Positions 1 through 6,453 of a stretch of 64,000 bases of DNA are shown here, in pieces. The position numbers and the translations under genes are program-made. Origin of the DNA: Sebaldella termitidis ATCC 33386 (lineage in GTDB: Bacteria; Fusobacteriota; Fusobacteriia; Fusobacteriales; Leptotrichiaceae); contig NC_013517.1 of NCBI RefSeq assembly GCF_000024405.1, positions 1,426,001 through 1,490,000 on the forward strand, written 5' to 3'. The number at the start of each line of letters is the position of its first letter. The first letter of the stretch is position 1. A model generated the notes under the pieces. That model ran no database searches. It saw only the letters and a list, made by a program, of their open reading frames with translations, and had not been told where the DNA came from.

Positions 1-234
1 AACGGATATGCCAGAGATAATTATTATGCTTATTACAGAGGAAATAAGATCAGCGGCTCAAGCGGCAATTCTTTTGAAGCTCTTGGTAACGGATATGCCA
101 GAGATAATTATTACGCTTATTACAGAGGAAATAAAATCAGCGGTTCAAGCGGCAATTCTTTTAAAAATCTTGATAACGGATATGCTAAGGACAATTACAG
201 TACTTATTATAAAGGTAAAAAAGTCAATAACTGA
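1..234 (+). CDS. C-terminal end of a DKNYY-like tandem-repeat protein (5' partial)
   Basis: Frame 1 is open from the first base to the TGA at 232-234. It encodes two and a half copies of a 29-residue unit with the pattern NGYARDNYYAYYRGNKISG, ending in YYKGKKVNN. The alternation of Asp/Asn-Tyr-Tyr with GN/GK turns resembles the DKNYY family of secreted repeat proteins seen in Fusobacteria, whose function is not established. The start lies outside the window, so no signal peptide can be seen. A longer open frame in frame 2 (8-280) is only a shadow of the periodic DNA. The product is probably exported, by analogy with the family. Moderate confidence in the frame, lower in the family name. Confidence 0.7.
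   Translation, partial: NGYARDNYYAYYRGNKISGSSGNSFEALGNGYARDNYYAYYRGNKISGSSGNSFKNLDNGYAKDNYSTYYKGKKVNN
1..234 (+). repeat. 87-bp direct tandem repeat, about 2.7 copies
   Basis: Copies start at 1, 88 and 175. The first two are nearly identical at the DNA level and the third diverges after its first 40 bases or so. The unit is an exact multiple of three, so copy number can change without breaking the frame. Confidence 0.85.
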
Positions 235-436
235 TATTTTAAGTAAAAAACAGAGTGAGCCGGTAATTATGCAATGGTAGTGAATACTTGTACTTTTTCC
301 TGAAATATGATATATTTAAAAATAATTATATAAAGTATAAAAATAAACCAAATGGTAAGCAGCTGTAAATTTTGAGCTAAGTAAGTGAGTAAAATCAAAG
401 GAAAAATATAATATATGATTATATTAAAATTATGAA

Positions 437-554
437 AGGCGGTTAAACCAATGTACTAAAATTTTTGATAATATGATTTTTATAATAAAAAAATTTTGAG
501 GAGTGATTAATTTTGGGAATTACATATGGTTTTAGAATAACCCCGCCTTTTTTT
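437..554 (+). terminator. Long interrupted stem-loop with U tract (terminator or small RNA 3' end)
   Basis: The 364-base gap between 234 and 599 holds no gene. Its right half contains paired blocks: GGCGGTT at 438-444 with AACC..CGCC at 539-547, AAACC at 445-449 with GGTTT at 528-532, and ATGTA at 451-455 with TACAT at 521-525. These are followed by seven T at 548-554. The loop is AT-rich and can pair further. It could terminate the upstream gene or be an independent small RNA. The rest of the gap (235-436) shows nothing recognisable. Confidence 0.4.
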
Positions 555-598
555 GCTTTACTATTACAAAACAAAATAATAGTAAAGGATATTTTAAT

Positions 599-1159
599 AT
601 GGAAAAAATTATTTGGAGAGTGGAATATACTTCACTTCCAAGAGTAAAAAAATATTGTAAAAAATGTGGTAAAAAAAGTGAATTTTTATCATCGAAATTA
701 TTCAGAGTGAATGCCAATCAAAAAAATCTTGATGTATGGCTTATCTATAATTGCTCTAATTGTAAAACTACGTGGAAACAAGAGTTGTTTTCCAGAGTAA
801 AGCACAATTATTTTTCCAGAGAAATGCTTGATAAATTCTATGGAAATGACACTGAATTAGCTCATTATTATACTATGAGCTGCAATCATTTATCAAAAAC
901 CGGTTTTGAGATATTGCCGCCGACTTATTCACTTATCGGAGAACATATTGATATTTACACAGACAATAGCTTTGAAATACATCTGAAATCAGATTATCAG
1001 TTTGATATTAAATTAATGTCTATTTTGAAAGAAAAGCTTTGTATCTCGAACAGCCGGTTAGATTATTTAATAAAAAATAACAAGATCTTTTGTAATATGG
1101 ACAGGAAAATTAAGAAATGTAAATTACAAAAGGAACAGATAATATATTTGACAACATAG
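599..1159 (+). CDS. DUF1062 domain protein
   Basis: A 186-residue soluble protein with no signal peptide. Two CxxC pairs, CKKCG near residue 20 and CSNCK near residue 51, probably form a zinc-binding fold. The N-terminal pattern WRVEYTSLP, the cysteine layout and the basic C-terminus match what I know of the DUF1062 family, a full-length family of about 180-190 residues with no known function. The ATG at 599 is preceded by AAAGGA. A strong hairpin terminator follows directly, so it appears to be a single-gene unit. The C-terminal part (SNSRLDYLIKNNKIF) looks S4-like, which would suit RNA binding, but that is only an impression. Confidence 0.7.
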   Translation: MEKIIWRVEYTSLPRVKKYCKKCGKKSEFLSSKLFRVNANQKNLDVWLIYNCSNCKTTWKQELFSRVKHNYFSREMLDKFYGNDTELAHYYTMSCNHLSKTGFEILPPTYSLIGEHIDIYTDNSFEIHLKSDYQFDIKLMSILKEKLCISNSRLDYLIKNNKIFCNMDRKIKKCKLQKEQIIYLTT

Positions 1160-1170
1160 TAAGACAGAGA

Positions 1171-1202
1171 AATGAGAGCTTTGATTTTTAAAGCTCTCAT
1201 TT
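1171..1202 (+). terminator. Intrinsic terminator after the DUF1062 gene
   Basis: Eleven-base perfect arms ATGAGAGCTTT / AAAGCTCTCAT with a short T-rich loop, 12 bases after the stop codon. Confidence 0.75.
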
Positions 1203-1264
1203 AGCGTATTAATAAAAAATATGTAATTGTAAACCAAAAATCTGAAATATTATTATTTATAATT

Positions 1265-1516
1265 TTATTCTCCTTTTACCTGAGCATTATTATAAACAGT
1301 AATTCCAAGTATTTTGACCTCGAGCCCTTTATAAACATAAAATATTTTTGAAGAAACATTTTCTTTGTTATTTATGCTCTGCCATTGAATAACCTGATAT
1401 AAAACCGCTCTATATTCCACTGTCCCGCCGTCTTTATAATGTATGGTCACAGGCATCAGAGAAAATACAAACAATAACATAATTATAGTAATTATTTTTT
1501 TCTTTTTATTACGCAT
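1265..1516 (-). CDS. Small exported or membrane-anchored protein of unknown function
   Basis: An 83-residue protein starting with a basic segment (RNKKKK) and a hydrophobic stretch (residues 8-24) that is a signal peptide or a single anchor. It is followed by the motif HYKDGGTVEYRAVLYQV. I recall this motif from small hypothetical proteins of Firmicutes and Fusobacteria, but know no function for it. The end (GLEVKILGITVYNN) is also part of that pattern. It lies 28 bases upstream of the YdcF-like gene in transcription order reversed, and both are on the minus strand. A role at the cell envelope is inferred from the leader only. Confidence 0.6.
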   Translation of the reverse strand: MRNKKKKIITIIMLLFVFSLMPVTIHYKDGGTVEYRAVLYQVIQWQSINNKENVSSKIFYVYKGLEVKILGITVYNNAQVKGE

Positions 1517-1544
1517 ACAATACTCCTGGAATTCTTAATTATTT

Positions 1545-2171
1545 TTAGAGACCAGACTTAAACAGCCGTGAAATATAGTCGAACATAGTATATATTTTAT
1601 ATCCCACATAAAAAAACACTTCTCTTAATAAAAAAGGCAGAGTACTTTTCAAAGTTATATATTTTGTTGTAGGAGTGGGGGAGCTGTAACAGTCTATCTT
1701 GCTATTTTTAGCCATTAGCATAGCTCTTTTCATATGCAGCGGATCACTGACAAGAATTGCTGTATGATAAGAATTTTTATCCATTATCATCTTTGCATTC
1801 TTAATGTTTTCCTGCGTAATTACGGACATTTCTTCGAGTAATATATCATCCTTCGGAACGCCTTGCTTTATTGCATACTGCATTGCAGTATAAGCATCTG
1901 AATTTTGATTTCCTTTTCCTGTGCCGCCTGTAAAAATAAGTTTTTTTACATATTTATTTTTGTATAATGATATCCCGTGATTGATACGTTCCTGAAAAAC
2001 AGGTGATACCTTTTCGTCAGATGCGCCTGCCCCGAGAATAACAGCAACATCGGCAGGCTGCTTTTCATCGACTTTACTGTAAAGACAGATGCTTATGGCC
2101 GTGATTACGACATATGCAATTATGATACCTGCAATAAAAATTAATAGTTTTTTTAAATTTATTTTTTTCAT
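1545..2171 (-). CDS. YdcF/SanA/ElyC family (DUF218) membrane protein
   Basis: A 208-residue protein with one N-terminal membrane segment (about residues 8-28) and a DUF218 domain behind it. The family landmarks are visible: DVAVILGAG near residue 42, the IFTGGTGKG loop near residue 80, the acidic EEMS block near residue 111, and VSDPLHMKRA near residue 143. Members such as E. coli SanA and ElyC affect envelope integrity and peptidoglycan precursor metabolism, and the catalytic chemistry is not settled. The domain probably faces outward, by analogy. Length is normal for the family. The last 30 residues (YKIYTMFDYISRLF) are extra and hydrophobic. Confidence 0.8.
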   Translation of the reverse strand: MKKINLKKLLIFIAGIIIAYVVITAISICLYSKVDEKQPADVAVILGAGASDEKVSPVFQERINHGISLYKNKYVKKLIFTGGTGKGNQNSDAYTAMQYAIKQGVPKDDILLEEMSVITQENIKNAKMIMDKNSYHTAILVSDPLHMKRAMLMAKNSKIDCYSSPTPTTKYITLKSTLPFLLREVFFYVGYKIYTMFDYISRLFKSGL

Positions 2172-2274
2172 AATAATATAACTGCTTTCAAAATTATTTT
2201 AGTAAAACCTGCTTTTGCAGTCTGGAAATTGCGAAGTTACTGTGACTCCTAAATTCAGAAGTCCATATAAGAAA

Positions 2275-2324
2275 ATTCCCTTTCCTGTATCTGTAAAATT
2301 CTAAATGACATCGAAAGGGAGTTC
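2275..2324 (-). terminator. Hairpin downstream of the MarR gene
   Basis: Arms AATTCCCTTTC (2275-2285) and GAAAGGGAGTT (2313-2323) enclose an AT-rich loop. On the minus strand this lies 45 bases beyond the MarR stop codon and is followed by an AT-rich stretch. Confidence 0.55.
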
Positions 2325-2369
2325 TTTTTATATTTTCTTTCAAAAAGTAATATATTCTTGAGTCAGGTA

Positions 2370-2828
2370 TTAAAAAGAATCAAGATTAGAAAAAATTTTT
2401 AAAGATAGTTCTTTTAGATAATTTAATTCTTCGGCATCAAAGTTTGAAAGAAAATCCTCATATTTTTCTTTACAGTATGGAATAAAATCTTTTAAAAAAT
2501 TTATTCCATTTTTATCTAAAGTTATATAAGAAGATTTTTTATTTTCCGGCGATGTCTGTTTTTGAATATATTCTTTTTTATGCAGAGTTTTTAGGACATT
2601 GCTTATAGTGGGAGTGGATAACCCCAATTTTTTTGAAATACTGCTGGGTGTTTCAAAAGAGTCTTTATTTAAATGAAGAAGCAGCAATATTGAAAGTTGA
2701 GTATTTGTTAAATTGAATTTAGTTAAAAAACCCTCCATTTTTCCGGAGAATTTCTGGGAAGTAAATAAAAAACTGAAAAATGCACCTATAATATCTGAGT
2801 TCCCAGTAGTATACTCTTGTATTAACAA
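2370..2828 (-). CDS. MarR family transcriptional regulator
   Basis: The winged helix-turn-helix of the MarR family spans about residues 40-125. Recognisable parts are the helix LTNTQLSILLLLHL, the recognition helix region SSISKKLGLSTPTISNVLKTL, and the wing KEYIQKQTSPENKKSSYITLDKNG. These dimeric repressors usually control efflux or stress genes and themselves. The annotated start is TTG at 2828, preceded by AAAGGA. The frame stays open upstream to about 2915 with plausible protein sequence (IIEKFPDIKGLN) but no ATG, GTG or TTG. An ATT at 2862-2864 sits 8 bases after GAGG, so the true start may be there. A consensus promoter lies at 2919-2947. Confidence 0.85.
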   Translation of the reverse strand: MLIQEYTTGNSDIIGAFFSFLFTSQKFSGKMEGFLTKFNLTNTQLSILLLLHLNKDSFETPSSISKKLGLSTPTISNVLKTLHKKEYIQKQTSPENKKSSYITLDKNGINFLKDFIPYCKEKYEDFLSNFDAEELNYLKELSLKIFSNLDSF

Positions 2829-2918
2829 ATTTAATCCTTTAATATCAGGAAATTTTTCAATAATGACAATCGCCTCATTTCTAAATTTGTATAAAAAAGC
2901 AAATCCGTTAGTGAGCTA

Positions 2919-2947
2919 ATTATATAACTATCTATTAGATTTGTCAA
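2919..2947 (-). promoter_or_regulatory. Sigma70-type promoter of the MarR gene
   Basis: On the minus strand TTGACA (2942-2947), a 17-base spacer and TATAAT (2919-2924) form a perfect consensus promoter. CTAAT (2916-2920) and ATTAG (2934-2938) are inverted copies that bracket the -10 box and would suit autoregulation. Confidence 0.75.
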
Positions 2948-3148
2948 TAAATAAAGTAATGTTTTTATAGATTATTTATTCTATTTCGTACTAAAAAGCT
3001 AATATAAGTAGCTTTATAAATTTAATTGATTGTACAGTTCATTATGAAAAAACAGATAATTGTAAATTTATTTAATAAAATATTTTTTTAAAAATTTTTT
3101 GTACAATTGAAAGAATTGAATATAATAATAAGTTCTTATGATATTATT

Positions 3149-3178
3149 ATTAAGTAAATTATAGTTTATTTACTTAAT
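3149..3178. other. Perfect 10-bp inverted repeat in a gene-free stretch
   Basis: ATTAAGTAAA (3149-3158) and TTTACTTAAT (3169-3178) form a stem with a 10-base loop. The surrounding stretch 2950-3258 is extremely AT-rich and shows no gene. The site may be an operator or a weak terminator. Confidence 0.4.
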
Positions 3179-3258
3179 AAAATCAATAAATATTACTAAT
3201 GATACATTATAAAAGGTACTTTGCAACAGACTTACAGTAAATAAAAAAGAAGCATAAA

Positions 3259-3292
3259 AAAATCTAAGTATCCTGCAGAAAAACTTAGATTT
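3259..3292 (-). terminator. Intrinsic terminator of the GyrI-like gene
   Basis: Read on the minus strand, AATCTAAGT and ACTTAGATT arms are followed by seven T. It begins about 14 bases after the stop codon at 3306. Confidence 0.75.
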
Positions 3293-3305
3293 ATAGCTGA
3301 TTTGT

Positions 3306-3692
3306 TTATTTTATTCCGATAAAAATTTTTATACTTCCATCTTGTGAGTATACTTCAAAATCACTTTCGTAGGCTCTGTCTAATTCGGTATTCCAGATTT
3401 TCTGCCATGCTGATCCCACGGCATCCTGGGAATCAGCCGTCCATATCATGTATTTTCCTTCTTTAATATCTGCAAAGTCCTTTAAAGCACTATTCTCAGA
3501 ACCAATCAAAAAATCAAAATCCCCGTTAAAGTCACTTTCATAATTATAGTATACAGCATAGATATCGCCGCTTAACCCCAGTGTGGGAACTTCTTTCCAT
3601 AAAGAGATGATTTCATCAATTTTATTATTGTTAGTTCGTATTTTTTTTCCGGTAATTTTTTTAGATTTAATATTTTCAAGCATTAGTATCAC
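3306..3692 (-). CDS. GyrI-like / AraC effector-binding domain protein
   Basis: A 128-residue stand-alone domain. It resembles the GyrI-like small-molecule binding fold (BmrR, Rob, YdeE/integron cassette proteins). The features are an N-terminal strand ENIKSKKITGKKIRT, a central IYAVYYNYESDFNGDFDFLIG, EGKYMIWTADS, and the terminal SIKIFIGIK strand with an acidic residue in the preceding helix (WNTELDRAYESDFEVY). It has no DNA-binding domain. It is transcribed away from the EamA transporter gene, with a perfect palindrome between them. I infer a ligand-binding accessory protein linked to small-molecule export. Normal length for the solo family. Confidence 0.75.
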   Translation of the reverse strand: MILMLENIKSKKITGKKIRTNNNKIDEIISLWKEVPTLGLSGDIYAVYYNYESDFNGDFDFLIGSENSALKDFADIKEGKYMIWTADSQDAVGSAWQKIWNTELDRAYESDFEVYSQDGSIKIFIGIK

Positions 3693-3725
3693 CCTTTCTT
3701 ATATAATATAAACATTATATGATTA

Positions 3726-3753
3726 ATAATATGACAAAAGCATGTCATATTAT
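3726..3753. promoter_or_regulatory. Perfect 11-bp inverted repeat between divergent genes (operator candidate)
   Basis: ATAATATGACA (3726-3736) and TGTCATATTAT (3743-3753) are exact inverted copies with a 6-base centre. The site lies between the GyrI-like gene (leftward, start 3692) and the EamA gene (rightward, start 3878), a typical place for a shared repressor site. Confidence 0.6.
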
Positions 3754-3877
3754 CTAAAACCACAAAAAGTTAATTTAATGCTTTAAATTATCTGAAAAAA
3801 GAGATCGACAGAACAATATATTTAAGATATAATAAATGAAATTATTTGAAATATATATAATACTTGAAAGGAGCAAT

Positions 3878-4762
3878 ATGAAATTTAAGGACAGCTATCA
3901 TCCGTATGCAATAATTACGATTGTATTTTGGTCATTGGCGTATGTATTAACAAGACTGACATTACAGTATTTTTCGTCTTTTTCTCTGGGATTTTTAAGA
4001 TACTTTATTGCTTCTTGTGCTCTACTCTGCATTGCCTTTATAACAAAAATGAAATTCCCTTCAAAAAAAGACTTTCCCTGGTTTTTACTGGCAGGAGCAG
4101 TGGGATTTTTCATTTATATAATTACGTTTAATAAAGGGCAGGAAAGTATATCAGCTTCCACAGCAAGCGTTGTTATAGCTACAGTTCCTGTTATTACAGC
4201 GGTATTAGCACGTTTTATTTATTCTGAAAAACTAAGCTGTATTCAATGGGGAGCTATTATCATTGAGCTCATAGGAGTATGTATTTTGACATTGCTAAAG
4301 GGGATATTTTCTATTAATATAGGATTGTTATGGCTCTTTCTGGCTGCATTAGTACTAAGCATATATAACTTAATACAGCGCAGGCTTACAAAAAAATATA
4401 CAGCATTACAGACTTCTTCTTTCAGCATTTTCAGCGGAACAATACTGCTGGCTGTTTTTATGCCTGCTTCTCTGAGAGAGGTTTTACACGTACCTTTTAT
4501 ACAATTATTCTATGTTGTATTATTAGGTGTATTTTCCAGTGCGATTGCATATATTGCATGGTCAAAAGCATTTTCAAAAGCAAGACAGACCTCGGATGTA
4601 AGTAATTATATGTTTGTTACACCATTTTTGACAAGTATTTTAGGTTTTTTTATTGCAAATGAAATTCCGGAATATTCGACTCTGATCGGAGGAGCAGTAA
4701 TTCTTTTCGGAATTTTAGTCTTTAATTTTGGTGATAAAATATACGGGCTTCTATACAAGTAA
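3878..4762 (+). CDS. EamA/DMT family transporter
   Basis: A 294-residue membrane protein with about ten transmembrane segments arranged as two EamA repeats (residues about 10-130 and 150-285), typical of drug/metabolite exporters of the inner membrane. The substrate cannot be read from sequence. The ATG at 3878 follows AAAGGAG (3867-3873). The frame runs 14 codons further upstream, but those codons lack a ribosome site and add a non-homologous tail. The second repeat ends with ATLIGGAVILFGI-like sequence (STLIGGAVILFGILVF), a hallmark of the family. Divergent from the GyrI-like protein, with which it may share regulation. Confidence 0.85.
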   Translation: MKFKDSYHPYAIITIVFWSLAYVLTRLTLQYFSSFSLGFLRYFIASCALLCIAFITKMKFPSKKDFPWFLLAGAVGFFIYIITFNKGQESISASTASVVIATVPVITAVLARFIYSEKLSCIQWGAIIIELIGVCILTLLKGIFSINIGLLWLFLAALVLSIYNLIQRRLTKKYTALQTSSFSIFSGTILLAVFMPASLREVLHVPFIQLFYVVLLGVFSSAIAYIAWSKAFSKARQTSDVSNYMFVTPFLTSILGFFIANEIPEYSTLIGGAVILFGILVFNFGDKIYGLLYK

Positions 4763-4792
4763 CAGATATATTAATTTTATTAATCCGGAGGT

Positions 4793-5104
4793 GTGAAAAA
4801 ATGGGGAATACCAGTTCTGATAGAAGAAATAGAAAATTTTGATGAAACCAAAGAAACCTATGATTCATTTCGTGCTGCCGCATATTTACTGCAGACATTA
4901 GGAATTGTATATGTCTGGCCGGCAGAATATCTTAATGAATTAAAAAAGCTGCTTGACAGCGCAATAATTACTTTGGAAAAAATGATTGATCCGCCTGATG
5001 AAAACTGGGCTTATCTTGATATGGGCGGAGACAGGGAAAAACTTATACAGAATGTAAAAGAGCAAATTTCAGTTCTGCAGGAACGGCGAAAAGCACTTGT
5101 ATAA
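4793..5104 (+). CDS. Hypothetical 103-residue protein with an unusual GTG start
   Basis: A small soluble protein, mostly alpha-helical by appearance (helices around YDSFRAAAYLLQTLG, EYLNELKKLLDSAIITLEKMI and DREKLIQNVKEQISVLQERR). I do not recognise a family. An in-frame TAA at 4781 limits the start to the GTG at 4793. The GGAGG at 4787-4791 is only one base away from it, closer than normal. Either translation starts inefficiently here or the 5' end has been damaged. It lies 30 bases after the EamA stop codon and may be co-transcribed. Confidence 0.5.
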   Translation: MKKWGIPVLIEEIENFDETKETYDSFRAAAYLLQTLGIVYVWPAEYLNELKKLLDSAIITLEKMIDPPDENWAYLDMGGDREKLIQNVKEQISVLQERRKALV

Positions 5105-5306
5105 TAAATAAAAAACATAATACAGAAATTAAATGATTTTAGAAAAAATTTAATCAGGAAATTTAATATAAATAAAGATAGATAGTTAGAATGTAATTTT
5201 CATTGATTATAGAGAAAATGTATAAAAAATAACTTTCTGAGATATCTTAATCTTTGCTTATTTGTAGATTTTTATCACAGCTTTAATTAAAAAAGCTCTT
5301 CAAGGA

Positions 5307-5360
5307 TGAAGTGCACCCCAAAAGTTAGACAGAACTAACAAATGGAGGTGCATTTTATAT
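5307..5360. mobile_element. Remnant end of an IS3/IS150-type insertion sequence
   Basis: The motif TGAAGTGCACCCCAAAAG at 5307-5324, continuing GTTAGACAGAACTAAC, has the character of the terminal inverted repeats of IS150-group IS3 elements. A GGAGGTGCA ribosome-site-like stretch (5344-5352), where orfA would begin, follows it. No transposase frame follows and no second end is seen nearby, so only a fragment is left. The rest of the 5105-5458 gap shows nothing else. Confidence 0.5.
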
Positions 5361-5458
5361 AGCAGAAATTCACCATAATAAAAAAAATTTTTAATAAAAT
5401 AATTGAAAAAAATAAATATTTATGTTAAATTATAAAAAAACTATGTTTGGAGGATTTT

Positions 5459-6058
5459 ATGGCTGGAACTGAACAAAGATACAGTAATGAAGATATGTTA
5501 GAACAACTAAGAGACCATTATAAAAGAAATTCTAAAATAACAAGAAGTAGTTTTGCAAAGGATAAAGCTGTATGTTCAAGTTCGATAGTATATATGAGAT
5601 TTGGAAGCTGGAATAATGCTTTATTAAAGGCAGGAATTGGAAATAAGATAACAAAGGAAGCGATAATAAAAGACTTAAAAGATCATTATTCCAAAAATAG
5701 AAAAATAACAAAGAAAAGCTTTGATTCTGATAAGACAGTATGTTCGGCAAAAATAGTAGAATTAAAATTTGGAAGCTGGGCAAACGGAATAAAAGCAGCT
5801 AATCTGAGAAATAATATAAAAGAAAAAATAATAATTGAGTTAGAAAATCCAAAAAAAAGAGAATATCTATACACAAAGGGAGAGCTGGTAGGAAAATATA
5901 AAAGATTAAAAAAACAGATGAAATATAAAAATGTAAAAATATCATCGGAAGATTTTTATAAGGAAACTGGTATAACTATAGAGCAGATAATAAACAGCTT
6001 TGGGGATTGGGAGAAGTTTTGCAGAATAGCAAAGCCATTGAAAAGTGGAAAGAAATAA
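5459..6058 (+). CDS. Homing endonuclease associated repeat (HNH_repeat) protein without a nuclease domain
   Basis: A 199-residue basic protein. Residues about 6-57 and 59-110 are two copies of the repeat DxLxxHYxxNxKITxxSFxxDKxVCSxxIVxxxFGSWxxxLxxA. A third, diverged copy ends at SFGDWEKFCRIA near the C-terminus. This helix-turn-helix-like repeat is known from homing endonucleases and phage proteins, where it binds DNA. No HNH, GIY-YIG or LAGLIDADG motif is present, so it is either a DNA-binding derivative or a nuclease remnant. The ATG at 5459 has TTGGAGG 5 bases upstream; a TTG start at 5447 would lie in that ribosome site. It lies just after an IS end, consistent with an accessory region. 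Confidence 0.75.
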   Translation: MAGTEQRYSNEDMLEQLRDHYKRNSKITRSSFAKDKAVCSSSIVYMRFGSWNNALLKAGIGNKITKEAIIKDLKDHYSKNRKITKKSFDSDKTVCSAKIVELKFGSWANGIKAANLRNNIKEKIIIELENPKKREYLYTKGELVGKYKRLKKQMKYKNVKISSEDFYKETGITIEQIINSFGDWEKFCRIAKPLKSGKK

Positions 6059-6163
6059 ACAGGTTAAAAATTCAAAAATTAATATGAAAAATAAGATATG
6101 AGTGAAAGAATTTAATATTAAATGATGAAGAGTAACAAATGATAATTGAAGATGTAATAAAAA

Positions 6164-6188
6164 TACTGATGGAAATCAGCATTTTTTA
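6164..6188 (+). terminator. Hairpin with U tract
   Basis: CTGAT-GGAA-ATCAG followed by CATTTTTT, about 110 bases after the HNH-repeat gene. A short stem, so moderate support. Confidence 0.5.
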
Positions 6189-6325
6189 ATAACCAAAGAA
6201 TAAAAATTTTCAAGTTCATTATCAAGTTTCTCAATAATTTTAATAGTAACCCTAGGCATAAATTTACTTAAACTATTATCAATATAAGTATCTATAAGAA
6301 ATGAAGGAATGAAAATATTGTCAAG
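6176..6325 (-). pseudogene. Possible C-terminal fragment of a degraded gene
   Basis: The minus strand is open for about 49 codons with sensible amino-acid composition (FIPSFLIDTYIDNSLSKF, then VTIKIIEKLDNELENFYSL). A stop lies directly upstream and there is no start codon. Such tails are common in toxin/immunity regions. It overlaps the hairpin at 6164-6188, which weakens the case. The surrounding gap 6059-6453 shows no other gene. Confidence 0.3.
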
Positions 6326-6453
6326 TTAGAGAAAATTACTAATGGTAGTATATAAAAGTTAGTGCTAATATAATTATAAATAATAAAAAAAGCGTACAAA
6401 AGGCGAACTTTCATTAGTTAATTTTTACTAAAATAGAAGGTGGGGTGTGTTAG

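Noticed and set aside
8-280. 90-residue frame in frame 2
   Set aside because: Frame 1 holds the true repeat protein; this frame is an artefact of the 87-base period.
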